Source of the DNA: Hybos culiciformis | Lineage: Eukaryota; Arthropoda; Insecta; Diptera; Hybotidae | Direction: 5' to 3' | DNA length: 64,000 bases | NCBI GenBank assembly: GCA_964007475.1 | Contig: OZ023274.1 | Location: forward strand, 29,355,090-29,419,089 | Shown here: positions 1 through 12,617 of the stretch, in pieces | How positions within the stretch are numbered: the first letter of the stretch is position 1 | How the letters are laid out: each line of letters begins with the position of its first letter | Notes under the pieces: model-generated | What the model was told of the DNA's origin: nothing | The model's input: the letters and a program-made list of their open reading frames with translations, nothing else | The model's database searches: none | Made by a program: the position numbers and the translations under genes

Positions 1-3000
1 TTAACAATTTTTTTAGGAAATTTTTAGGAAATTTTTACGAAATATTTGATTTTTTTTTAGGAAATTAAATTTCCTTAGAAGATTACCCAATTCATTCAAT
101 ATACGTAATACATATTTCACTATTCACTATACTTGCGAATAGAAATTTGACTTGATACAAAAAACTCAATACAATTCTAATGTATTGAAAAAATATTATG
201 AATCATATATTCACACTTGTTTCTATTTTGAGTTGAACTATTCATATATTGAATAAATCAAGTGTATTCACGAGTGATTTGTAATACAAGTGTACTCATG
301 CATTTCTCTGTTAGGTACCTAGTTCATTAGTTATAAGAGACAAAATCAAACCTTGTGGAAAAAAGCAAAAAAAAAAAATAAAAAATAAAACATACCAGAA
401 GCACTGAAAATAGTCTAATCTTGTGCAAAATTTAGTTGACTATCTTAATAATTTGATGGTTATCTAAAAAAAATTTTTTTTTGGCTTTTTTTAAATAAAA
501 ATTGAAAAATTTGTCATGAGCTAGAAAAAAAAAAAGAAGAAAAATCTCGAAATTTTTTTATTATTTAATGTTTTTATTTTTATATTGCAATTATTATATA
601 TATAAAAAAATTACATTATAAATTAGAGAAAAAAAATCGGAATCTGAATAAATCTCGAAATAAATTTGTTTTCTTATTTTAGCATTCATTTTCATATTTT
701 TTGTTCTTAAATTTCTCGTATCGCTCCGGATTTATATTTTATTGTCGCCAAATATCTGGTATTATATTGCTTCCTCTTTGCTTTCGATTTTCGGTCTATG
801 AAATGTAGAAAAATTTCCTATTAATTAAAATTTCTTACTCATGACATTTCATGTAATTTTTTAAATCAATAAAATTTACTAATTATTTTTCAATAATTTG
901 AAAAAGTTGACATACATGGTCATGATTTAAATAATAAACGACCTCCCTTTGTGTTTTAATTTCTTTTTTTTTTTTGCATAAATTATCAAATAAATATATT
1001 CTCACTCTTGACAATCAAAAACTTTACTTACCATTTTTGTTCTCAAAAACAACAAAATAAATTTTTTTTTAACAAAATTTAGATGGATTTCATTTTTTAT
1101 ATAAATTAGTAACCGTTTTGTAAATTAATTTTTGTTTTCTTTTTTTTGTTTTTAACTAAAAATGCATATTTTACTTAAAATATCATGACAACCAAAAACA
1201 GTAAAAAAACCGATACAATGAAGGGACAGCCAGACACCAAAATTTGATCTTAAAAATAGAACAAATAATTTTACACTGTCCAATAATTATTTTTGTAATT
1301 CATTGCACTTAAATAGTTCAAATTTTCTTTTGCCGACAACAAATTTTGTATGGAGACATAATGGAAGCTTTTTTTCAAAGTTAAAAAAAAAAATGATTTC
1401 TTCCAAAAATTATTAATTATTATTAATATTTAGGTTTATAATAAAATAAAGAATTGCTTTTGATACTTTTTTTATTACTTTTTTATTTTTCAAAAACCCC
1501 GACACAATTTTCCCTTAGGTTTGATTTTGTCCCATAAGCATTTTAGTGTAGGACTGATTGGCGAAAGAAAATTTAATGAAAATATATATAGCGCGTTTTT
1601 TTTTTTTTATTGTTGATGGAAAACGAGCTAAAATTAAAAAAAAAATAATAATAATAAAATCTTCTATTCACGGGAATCGAGGTTTTCTCAGAGGTAATGA
1701 GTTCCATAGCAAGAGAAAGCTGAAAGAAATTTATTTTCGTAAGTTTTTTTTTCATTGCCCACTGCTGAACCCTGAGAACTATAATTAAATTATATGCAAT
1801 ATAATTAGCAAATTCAGTAATAGAGTTTTTAATTATTTTGTAAAATAAAATACCATATATGTGTAAATAAATATGTATATATATATAAGTTCAACAACTT
1901 TTGACAAATGATTTCAATTTTCCTAATTCCAATTCTAAAAAAAAGAAGAAAACTTGATAAAAAATAAAATCTATTTTAACTTTCGAAACTTTTATTTTAA
2001 ATTAAATACACACAAATCGAATTACGGTCAATAATATAGTTATGAGAAAAATAAAATTAATTTTTTTTTTTATGTTCAAAAAAAAAAAAAATTACAAATT
2101 TACATAAAACTGAAATTATTTTTAATGCGGTCCCATTAATTTGCAAAAAATATTTCGCTAATATTATGTGTATAGAAAAGAACAAAAGTGTGATCAACAA
2201 TTTTGACATTCAAAATTACACAATTTGTAAAAATTATAAAAATTAAAAAAATAAAGTTTCCATGATGGTTTTTTTTTATTTTTTTTATTTTTATTATTTA
2301 TCATTTATGCTTAATCCATTTGTTCATTTCCATATAAAAACCATCATTTGGGTTTTTCTTTTGATGAGAAATAAAATAAAAAAAAATACAAAATTCCCAG
2401 CAAAAAAAAAAACCAAGACAAAAAAAAAAATAAATAAACCCTTCAGGAAAATCTCATTGGAAAATTTAATTCCATTGTTTTGTTTTTATCGATACATTAA
2501 ATGCTAAGTACTCCCGGCAGTTTTTTTTTTCTTTTTTTTTTTGTAAGGATTTTTCTTTAAGAAAAAGAAGTAAAAAAATCTAGTTAATCCCACCGCCACC
2601 CTTATATTGTGATATGGTAATAAAGTTGAAGATTATAATATTCTGTTTAATGAACTATATACGTAGTATAGTTTCTGCATAAAAATAATAATTTTAAGTA
2701 CACCTAATTCTTTTTAAATTGCATAAATACGTTTTGGAGAAATATTTCGTGAGCGCGTAAATAAAGAATTATGTTTGAGTCATCATTTAATTAATACAAA
2801 ATGCCTTAAATTAAAACGCAAATATCGGACGTTTACTATACTTAAATATTTCATAAATAGCCGTATAATTTGTTCGTGCTTTGTGAATACAAAAGAACAA
2901 GAGAGGGCTTATGAATTTTTTCCCTTAACCATACTTTTTTGTGGAAAATATCTGACATTTAAATATTTTCAAATTTCATAAAACGTTGTTTCTAAATTAG

Positions 3001-4364
3001 TTGTTTTCATTTTTATTTTTTTTATTTTTGTTTTTACTAAAAATTGTAAAATATTTTTCCAGCCAAGGAAAATACTTTTTTCTTTTAAATCTTTTCGATG
3101 CCGAATCAAAAAAAAAATAATATCATTTTACGATTACACTCAAAAAGAAAATGAGAAAATACTTAATATTTTTTTACTTTATTTTTTTTTTTCTAGGAAA
3201 AAAAAATCTACATATATATGTATATGTATATAAAAGGCTAAATGCGAAATCTACATAATCGATTTTTGGTAATCAGAGGGAGTTTTGACAGGGTGGTAGA
3301 AACAAATCTAAATCAGTTACAGGCAACGATAAAAAAAAAAAAAATGAAAATAAGTAAACGAGTGGCATTTTCACGAGTTTGCATGTTTTTGTAATTTGTT
3401 TAATGGAATTTGATTTTCCAAATGGATGAGAAAAAAAAATTATAACAAACGAATGTAAAATTTATATCTTCTCTTTCGATATAAATATACATACATACAA
3501 ATATACAATATTAATCCGTCTTAGTTTTGTAAAATGTAGTACTATCTATCTATTTATTTTTTTTTTTCGTCCCAAATGAAAATGAAGAAAAAAATAATAA
3601 ATAAATAAAAAACAATTTTTTCTTTTTTTTTAAAACTATTTCTTCGTTTTCTTCTTTGATTCCTCAAATATATAAGTATAAAAAAAAGAAGAAAATTATA
3701 AGTTTTTAAAAAATATACATAATTTTGCAAAAAAAAATAGTTGATTTGACTTTTACATTTTGTCATTGTAAATTTATTTATTTATATTTTTTATTTACAA
3801 TATAATTTATTTTTTAATTCATTCAGCGGCATCAATATTAATTTAATTTTTTCTTATTTTGTCTGTTCAAAAATATTTCGATCAAATGAGGTATAAATAA
3901 AAAAAAACCAAAAACCAAAAATTATTTTCATTGACGCGCAAAAATCAAAAATTATCTTCATTGTAAAGACAGGAAATAAAAAAATATAACTACGAACGTG
4001 GAACTTTTTGCTTGTTGTTGTTAAACAATTGTAAGTCTTTACATAAATTGATTCTGGCCAATTTTTGAACTATAAAATAAAACAGAGTTTAATTTGGAAA
4101 AAAAAAAAAATACATAGTTTCTATCGAACGAATGGTTTTATTTACTTATGTAAAGTACTCATATTCATATCACACATTCATATCCTTGAGAAAGATTTTA
4201 AAAAAAAATTTCATCCATGGGGATTAATTTTGTATACGACATCGAACTTTTTCTATGAACCACAAAGGTTTGATTCTATAAGTATATAATGATTATATGA
4301 ACAGCAGAAAAAATGTTTTTAAAAAAAAAATTTTTTCTGCGCATGTTGACTTTAAACCTTACGC

Positions 4365-4620
4365 TGCCGCAGCCATAATTTTGGTACATCGTCGCACTCA
4401 GTTCAAATCGAACTAATGAATGATTTAAGCATGATTAGCTATTTGTCATAGGAAGGAAATCAGAACTAACTAATTTTTTATTTTTAATAGACATTAAAAT
4501 TTCGCAAACTTATTTTCTACAAAAAAAATAAATAAAAATTTGTGTAATTTATTTTTTGCTTGCTATAGAAAAACAATAAAAACTATACTTAGTTTTGATG
4601 AAGCAACTTTTGGTACACAT
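4365..4620. repeat. Diverged dispersed repeat, second copy at 33111-33390
   Basis: Shared blocks with 33111-33390 include TTCAAATCGAA(C/T)TA followed about 30 bases later by TATTTGTCATAG(G/C)AAGGAAA, and an AT-rich tail with AACAATAAAA in the same order. The two copies have diverged strongly, so boundaries are approximate and the class is unknown. Both begin with a GC-rich start (TGCCGCAGC here, TGCGGCAGC in the other copy). Confidence 0.45.
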
Positions 4621-6291
4621 CATTTCCGTTTTTGGATGAGGTGTTTTATATTTAATAATAAAAATTGAAAATTATGAATTTACACTGTCAGAAAATAACA
4701 TAGTTTTAGTTATAATTTTATCTGTAGCCTATTTTATAACTGATTTTCCCATGAATTTTTTTTTTTTTTTAGTGTATATAATAACATAAATTTTATAAGA
4801 AAAATGCAATCACTTTATTTTTGACATAAACATAATTATATAATAATAATAAATTTTAACTGATTGGATAGAAATTCTAAAAAAAATTGACATTTAAGCG
4901 TAAAATGATTATTCTGAAATGACCAATGAATCGAATTAAATAAATTAATAACGTCATGAACATTCTTATTATTTTAGTTTTTTTTTTTTTTTAACTTTAA
5001 TATTTGATTAAAGAATTATGAATTTTTATTTTTTTTTATATGACGTGTATTTTATAAACTTTCGTTTAAAGTTTTCCTATACGAGTAGTATACAGTATAT
5101 TTTGAAAAATGAGAAAAATCATTGGTACGTGAAATTTTGTTGGAAAAAGAAAATAATACGGAGCTGAACTAAAAAAAAAAAAAACTAAAAATAAAAACTT
5201 TTTTTTTTATATTTTCTAGAATAATTCACAATTTTTGACTTTTTAATACCATTAAATTTTATTTTCTTTTTTTATTTTTCATAGTTTTTAAAATAGTCAA
5301 TAGCGGTTAATTCAATGTCCTGTGATTTTTTTTTTTTTTGGATCTATATATAGTTTTTTCCTGATACATGGATACTATATTATATACATGTTATCAATAT
5401 TATTAGGATTGTGCATAGTTTTTGTTCTTTTACTTTCTATTTTGGTACATTCATACAGAAACATAATGTATTTAACAATTGTATCATCTAATTTAATCGA
5501 TTTAAGTGGCATAGTTCATATGACATTTGATATATGAATATGCTTTTAATTTTTTTTTATTATAAAGAGATATCTGCAAAATGTAGTTTATAAATTGGGG
5601 AAATCAGGTCTGTTCATTGATTTCAATGATATTTATATGGGATTAAAGAAAAATCCGTAGAGAAAATAGAATAAAAACTTTGTGTATTCCAATTTTTGTT
5701 TGAACGAATGTGAATATTAAAATAAAGTTTAAGGCTTATTATCGATATTTCAATATGAAATACTTTACCCGGATTACTAACTTTCGTCGAAATCCATACA
5801 CATATTTAAAAACATATTTGATACCTTTTATATATAAGTTTATGATGAAAATTATTTCCGTCCGGTTACAAGTTTCTATCCTAATTAAGATTGACATTAA
5901 AAAGATGGAAGTTTACTAAGTACTTTATTAAAAGCATTTTAGTGACAAACAGACGAATATTAAAAGAAAACATATAGTTCGGTTTTTCCTGTTTTGGTGG
6001 AAAATAGTATCTTTTATATTGTGACAGCACTTTGTATATTATACAAATTCCTTTTAAATCACACCAGATCCAGAGAGCACATCATTTATTCAGATTTCAT
6101 TTAAATATGAAGTATAGGTTGTAGGAGTAATTTTTAATCAATATCTCTTGGTACAATGTCATTGCTATTGAAGAAAAACAAAAAACGAAAACCCTAATAA
6201 ATATTTGTTTCTAGAGCAAAAAAAAAATAAAAAAGAAGAAAAAAATTATTATGGCAAGAAATCTTCGTGGTCAGACAGTTCAAATATCCTG

Positions 6292-6325
6292 CTACCGCTG
6301 CTGCTGATGCTGCTGCTAATAACAT
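6292..6325. repeat. Imperfect GCT trinucleotide repeat
   Basis: A short run of CTGCT/GCTGCTGAT units stands out from the AT-rich surroundings. It is not inside a supported reading frame. Confidence 0.6.
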
Positions 6326-7044
6326 TCTATTTATATATTATATACACATACATTTTTTATATTGTATAGATATCTTTTTGCATTACCGTAATTGCAATTT
6401 TTGGTACTCAGAAGAATCAAGTAATATTATTTAAAAAAATAAAAATAAAAACATTATAAAAGTTTAGAAATTTTTATTTCGATTATTGTGTGCAATGTGA
6501 TGCTGCTATTATTAGTTTTATTTTTATTTTTTATTTTATTTTATTTTGTTTCATCATTTTCATTTTGCAATACTTTAAAACAAAAAGTTAGTTAGTTCAA
6601 ATAAAATTTATCCTTCAAAAAAACAAAAAAAAAAAAAGATATCAAACACATACATTTTATTGGAAGATAACGTCTAAATCAATGTCTTCAAAAAAACCAA
6701 AACCAACAAAAATATATTTATTCCTTATTTTAATTCATAGTGTTTATATGGGTTTTGGTTTTTTAAAAATATTTATCGACTTTTTTTTTGTTTTAGTATT
6801 TATTTAGTTTTTTTTAAACTTTATACTTTTTAAAAGAAATCGAATAATAATATTCCCGCCAAATAACCACATAAGATTTTTTTGTAAACCACAATAAAAA
6901 AAAAATTGGAAACATAAAGCATGACAAACAAATTTCTATATGGTATCTATTTGAAGTTTAATTTCATTAATTGCGTACCTATTCAGTTTTAAATGTCAAT
7001 GAAAATAATGAAACCAAAAAGGATGTTATTTAAATCTCAACCTA

Positions 7045-7345
7045 AACGTATGCTGGAAAAAATTTCTATGGGATTCAGCATTAATTCAATTTAAACTAAA
7101 ATAGCTCGGAAATTTTAAATTTCCGGCTCTATTTCAAAATTTTTGAGGTTTTTGGCACTATTTCAATTCAAAGATAAAAGCCGGTGCTGTTTCAGTTTGG
7201 ACAATTCTGCGCTAATTCAAAAGAAAATTAAATTAGCACCGGTAGATAAATAAAATTGAATTGTTCCTTAATTAAAATGTTAATAGTATAAAAATTACGG
7301 AGCAATAGCATTTTTTTTTTTTCGGCACAAATTCAATAATAATTT
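7045..7345. repeat. Irregular repeats of a 'GGCnCTATTTCAATT' motif
   Basis: Variants of GGCACTATTTCAATTC recur about every 35-60 bases (AGCATTAATTCAATT, GGCTCTATTTCAAAA, GGCACTATTTCAATT, GGTGCTGTTTCAGTT, GCGCTAATTCAAAA), with inverted versions nearby (AAATTAGCACCGG). This looks like a decayed tandem or foldback repeat. No coding potential was seen. Confidence 0.4.
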
Positions 7346-8530
7346 ATATATTAAAAAGTAAAGCTGGCTTTTCTTGCTATAGCAAATAGCTAATCTTTCA
7401 CCCAGTAACTACTTCGATCTCACTTTTAGAAACAGCTGCACAGAAATTATAGAAATTACGTTTTTTTTAATTTAATTAAAAACACCTAAAATGAAAATAT
7501 GTGAACAAAATATTGAATAAAAAATCTGACTTGTGTGAACAAAGCTAAAATGTAAAAACTGTCGTCAACTTATGTGCTTGAATATCTGGTGTACTTTTTT
7601 GTCTCAGTTATGTTTGAACCAAAGAAGTATACCCACTTTTTCCACAGTCGTGATACTTTTTTTCTACAAATTCTCATGCTTCCACTATTTTGGAATTAAC
7701 TACAACGTTCATACTAATAGGTTCAATATACACTGATTAGAAAAATTTGTGCAATGTTTGAAATTAAAAAAAAAAAAAAACCTTTATAAGCAAAAAAAAC
7801 AAAAAAAAAGGAAAAAAACTTTTTAGACATCTTAAAGAATTTTTAATATGTTTTATGGTTTAATAAAACAGATTGTAATAAATAAACTCGTCAAAGTTTG
7901 GATTAGTTGCAAAGTTGGACAGTAAAAGAAAAGTTATGTTATAAAAGGGATTTTGTTATTTTTTGTTTTTATCATCCACCTGTTAGAGCCAAAATGATTT
8001 TTATTATTTTCATTAAGAAAACTTATATACATTCACGTTTAGGTATATACATATATATACATACATGCGTTATTTTTTTAAGAAAGCATATGCAATAAAG
8101 TGGTAATTTTAAGAAAATCACCAGTGAGTGCTTATAAAATTTATCTGTACTAAAATTGAAGGAAAAAAAAATTAAAAACATAAAATTATCTGTTTTTATT
8201 TTTAAAGTTTTGAATTAATGTCTTAAGATTTAAGATGAATTATTTTCGTTTACGAAGGTTTCATTATATTATATAAAATATTTATAATTTAATTGAGTAT
8301 TTATATGAGTTCCAAAGTTTTTTGGGGATGCAAATTTTTTTTCTGTTTCAATGTATAATATTTTGTTCTTACAAACGAACTTAAACTTAAAAGGTTTCCA
8401 TTAAAGTTTATATTGTCTTCATTTTAGGGGTCAATTGTGTTGAAAATTTTTCAAAGAAATCGTTTCTGATTTTTGTTAAAATCTCAACATTGAAAACAAT
8501 TAAATTTCTGTGAAAGTTGATTTGCAATAC

Positions 8531-8748
8531 CATAGATTAAGAATACACAAAGATGGTTAGCTTCATACAACATTTTTTTTCAACATTTTTGGTATTTTTA
8601 TGTGAAGGTGTTAGTAAAACTAAATAAAATTCTTTACATATATTGATAATTATCACGTATTTTATTTTGTTTTAGTAACACATTCACATAAAAACACCAA
8701 AAATAATGTTGTATGAAGCTAACCATTTTTGTTTATTCTTAATCTATG
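8531..8748. mobile_element. Foldback MITE with 7-bp target duplication
   Basis: The element is 218 bp, starting CATAGATTAAGAATA and ending in its reverse complement. The arms are about 80 bp (8531-8612 and 8671-8748), share a GGTTAGCTTCATACAACA segment, and leave a loop of roughly 60 bp. It is flanked by the direct repeat GCAATAC at 8524-8530 and 8749-8755, which defines the ends. There is no reading frame, so it is non-autonomous and its superfamily is not assigned. Confidence 0.85.
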
Positions 8749-8755
8749 GCAATAC

Positions 8756-10904
8756 TTAAACAAAAAAGTAGTAATTCTACCAAAAATAATTAAAATCTAA
8801 AACTGATATTAGCAATGATTTATTTTCAAAAGAAATATCAGCTCGCTTATCAACAAAATGCACATACTATACTTAGATATCGAAAATCATTTTCATTGCC
8901 AAGGAATTTCATTCAAAAAGAAAAATTTATGACCAAATAAATTTTTATATTATATTCACATATGAATTTAATTCGGAAATTATTTTTTTTTGTATATAGG
9001 CAAAAGAAAAACTATATAAAATTTCATGCCAAAATGAGGAAGAAAAAAAAAAAAAAATAACCGAAATTGCACCCTCATTCTAATCACGCAATTTATTTAG
9101 ATACGAAAATAATAATATTCTCACACCATTCAAACAATTATGACCAATATACGATTGGGAATTATGTGCGTATATACTACATATTACATTATTATCTTTA
9201 ATATATACATATGTATGTATATTTAGAGATCTTCAGATAAAATATGTCTACATTTTATATATCATAAAAATGGGGGTTAAAAAAAGGGGACCTCTATGTG
9301 TAATCAACCTTATAATAATTTTTATGTAACAAAACAAATCTCAAAACGAACTAAATTTTCCAGTTTATATACGAGTATATATATAATTTTTTTTTATTTT
9401 TTTCTATTTTTAGTTTTGAATTTTTCAATATGAAAATCCTTAACCTAGAGAAATAATGAAAAAAAAAAAAATTTCAGACCAAGAAATTATAGTTATTTGT
9501 TATCAAGTCACTGGAGAGAAGAAAAAAAAATTATACGCTTATGTAGAACTATGTATATATATTTATATATAATAAGAAACCTAATATATATTATATTGTA
9601 CTTTTATATGCATACATAAATAAAATATTTAAGATATATGGATTGAAAAAGGACCTTTTTATTTCAAACAAATAAATCAAAAGCTTATGTAGGCCTTACT
9701 GATTAAGTTTTAGATACATACAAATAATATCGAAATATATTTTCGTTTAATTCTGCTGAAATTGAACTCTTTATATTATAAAAATATATGTATAAAAAAA
9801 ATTATTAAATTTAGAATTTGCGCCATATCATACGATTATGAATTTAGTATATAGAAAATGCTTATAATAATTTTAAGTTAAAATTTATAAATTTCTAAAT
9901 TCGTTAGAAATTTAATGGTCATAGCATTTACAACCCGCTCTCAATATTATGGCTGTTCCACATATTTTTAATTTAATCGAAATGTTTGCTTTATAAATTA
10001 ACGAATTTTTCTTTTGAACATTTCTTCCCAATAATATAATTTTTATATTATTATTAAAAAAGCACTTATTAAATAGTCTGTACTCAATATTAGATCTCAG
10101 GTTATTTAATCTTTTTCATTTTATTAGCTTTAAAAATACACAATAACGATTTTGTTAATGTTCATCATTTTTTTTTTTTTTTAACAATTTCTTGAAATAT
10201 AATTCTAAAATGATATTGATGAGTACATTTAGGTATATATGGTTTGGGTCTATTATGAATGAGGAAAATCATATATCTTAATTATATAATATGGTTCTTA
10301 TGAAATAAATTTGTGTTATTAAACGATTGAATTTGTCACATAAAAAAAATTATGTCTTTATTTTTGAAATCTTATTAAATACAAATAATTGAATAAAAAA
10401 AAAACTTCTAATAACTATAACATCGGACTAGTTTCTTTGCCTAAAGAAGTTAATTGTTTTTTTATATGTATGATATTATTGTTGGTTGCCATCGACGGAG
10501 TTTGATTTTTTTTTTTATTCATAACTAGATGAAATAAACAGATGAAACATATTAATTGAGGCTAAAATATGAACTCATCAGATCCCAAAATTTCATCTTT
10601 AAAGTCTGCTGGGCACCAAAAAACTTTCTAAAATATTCAATTCTAATTAACTACTACTCACATCGATATGATAATAGAATTTTTTTGTAAAGACCCCATT
10701 GTTTAATATAACTTTTCGTCGGACTTGGCTATTATCATAAATAATAATTATAAATAATTAATTGATTGAATTAGTATCCAACTTATTCTTGGAGATATTA
10801 AAAGATTCTTTTTTCTACTATGTCAATTAATCAATTTTCAGAATTTTTGAAGGTTTTATATAAATTAGAATTGGATCTTAAAATTTCGCAGTTGAAATCT
10901 CTAT
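8756..10904. other. AT-rich non-coding DNA, nothing recognised
   Basis: No open frame, repeat pair or RNA-like structure could be supported here. The dinucleotide texture (TATATACATA, ACGAGTATATATA) is typical of dipteran intergenic DNA. Confidence 0.65.
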
Positions 10905-11460
10905 GAGCCGTTTTACACATTCCTTTTTTCAGGACTTTTTTCACTCCTTTTTACAGCACTTTTTTTGTCTTGATATTCCATCCCTTTTTAATTCATACAA
11001 AAAGTTGAGATAAAAGAAAAAGTCGTCAGGCATGAAAATTTTCTTGCCCGAATTTTTTTTCATTCATTTTTTTGATATGTTTTACATATTTGTCATTTAT
11101 TTGACTGTTATTTTATTTTAATTTAAAAATAAAGTAATTTTTTTTTTCGTTTTATTTTAAATCTATTAATTTCACAGTAATTTCAAAAAGAAAATAATTT
11201 TATAAATAAAATTATTTATTTATAATATTCTTAAAATAAAAATAAGTATTATATTATTACATTCATATAATAAATACATATTTTCGGTATACATATATAT
11301 ATTTTTTAAATTCATATACATCTCGAAATGTCTAAGCAGTGTCATTTTTTTGCCTTTTGTGTAAAAGCATTGAAAAAAAAAGTCTTGAAAAAAAGAGTGT
11401 AAAAAGTCCTGAAAAAAGGAGTGTAAAAAGTCCTGAAAAAAGGAATGTGTAAAACGGCTC
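10905..11460. mobile_element. Harbinger-like MITE with GAGCCGTTT inverted ends
   Basis: Left end GAGCCGTTTTACACATTCC and right end GGAATGTGTAAAACGGCTC are exact reverse complements. Homology continues inward through a CAGGAC(T)n CACTCC block. The right arm contains a short tandem repeat of a GGAGTGTAAAAAGTCCTG unit. Flanks are TAT (10902-10904) and TAA (11461-11463), close to the TWA target duplication of PIF/Harbinger elements. The ends also resemble GGGCCGTTTGCACC at 22802. No transposase frame is present; the Harbinger assignment is inferred from TIR and TSD only. Confidence 0.7.
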
Positions 11461-11463
11461 TAA

Positions 11464-11714
11464 GATTTCTACAATGCTCTTTTTAAAGGATGAGTCCAGA
11501 CGGCATTCGTCTTTTCTAATCTCAACAAAAAAAAAAATTAAAATGATTAATTTGATTACTTTGAGGTTGACATATAACTTCAATTCCTATATATAAATAC
11601 TTCCTCAGTACACATAATGCAAGAAATATTATTCCGATTTATTAAGCATAATTTTCTTGAACCTACAAAATACTATATTCCTGATAAAAAAAAAAATAAA
11701 TTAAAAATTTAAAA
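11464..11714. other. AT-rich spacer, nothing recognised
   Basis: Short AT-rich stretch between two repeats, with no supported feature. Confidence 0.6.
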
Positions 11715-12617
11715 AACCCCCGACAAACAATAATAAAAAAAGTATGAACACAAAAATTTTAAAACAAATAAAATAAACTACAACCTTGAAATTATGACCC
11801 TACGTAAGTACTTAAGAAATTTTTTGATTAAATGTTGTCGCGTCCGGAGATCGCTCTTTACCTTTAAAAATACCTACCTAAATAAAATGATATTAAAATG
11901 TTCTTCAGATCTTCGCGTCGGCTAGCTCTCTTCAGATTTGTAATTACTTCCAATATTTTTAAATATTTGGCATAAAAAAAAGTGCACCAAAATGTCAGTC
12001 AAGAAAATATACAGAGTAATTAGCTTAATTTTTTTAAATCAAATGTTAGTCAGAGGAATCGGATTAGGTTAGGTGTAAAATTATTTTTATTTCAAAATAA
12101 GGTCTACGGATTCCAAAAATTTCTCTAGACGTAAGTGAAGTTTACGTGTGCAAGAAACTTGTTGAGGGGGTAAAGGCGCCATAAACTCCAAATCCAAAAA
12201 TGGTTTCGTGTTTCAGAGATATGGACCTCATAATGTATAAAAATGTTTAAAATAGAAAGCTGTTACGCTGAATGGGGGACAGCTGTCGCCTCCCTCAAAC
12301 CCCTAGGGGTTTTTTTGCTTCCGACTTCGCGAAAAAAAGGGCAAATCGGAACTATTTTTTTACCTCAACGGTGTGTGGAAACAAAAAATCTAAAATAGTG
12401 AAAAAAAAATATTGTGATATTATATAAAACACCCTGTACTGTTAATGTATTGGTCTCACTAACATATGTAAGAGAGATACTTCCTTCTAGAGCTGGATTT
12501 ACTCTTTCTTTAGTATTTATTCGTAGGTTCATCCATTCGGGAGCTACGATGCCACAGACAGACACACACACAGACAAGTCAAACGCATAACAATCCTTTG
12601 TTTTTGCGTCGGGGGTT
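11715..12617. mobile_element. Repeat bounded by AACCCCCGAC inverted ends
   Basis: The element begins AACCCCCGACAAAC and ends TTTTTGCGTCGGGGGTT. Its first 140 bases match 17592-17735 in reverse orientation. Its last part contains GGGAGCTACGATGCCACAG then CAGACACAC and GTCAAACGCATAA, a block also found at 18370-18445. An 86-codon frame across the right end is simply this repeat translated and is not a gene. It is a family with at least two copies here; I recognise the CCCCCGACGCAAAA terminus as a common insect interspersed-repeat motif but do not assign a superfamily. Confidence 0.65.

Larger units (their letters stand above)
1..8523. other. AT-rich non-coding DNA, no gene seen
   Basis: Apart from the small repeats listed separately, this stretch is low-complexity AT-rich sequence with many poly(A)/poly(T) runs. 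The short open frames in it encode only Lys/Asn/Phe/Ile-rich strings of the kind random AT-rich DNA gives. I see no conserved motif, no coding-like base composition and no convincing exon with splice signals. Intergenic or intronic DNA is the simplest reading. Confidence 0.7.

Noticed and set aside
5322..5537. 71-codon hydrophobic open frame as a small membrane protein
   Set aside because: Phe/Ile/Leu-rich frames arise freely in T-rich DNA. There is no homology cue, and the start lies in a poly(T) run.
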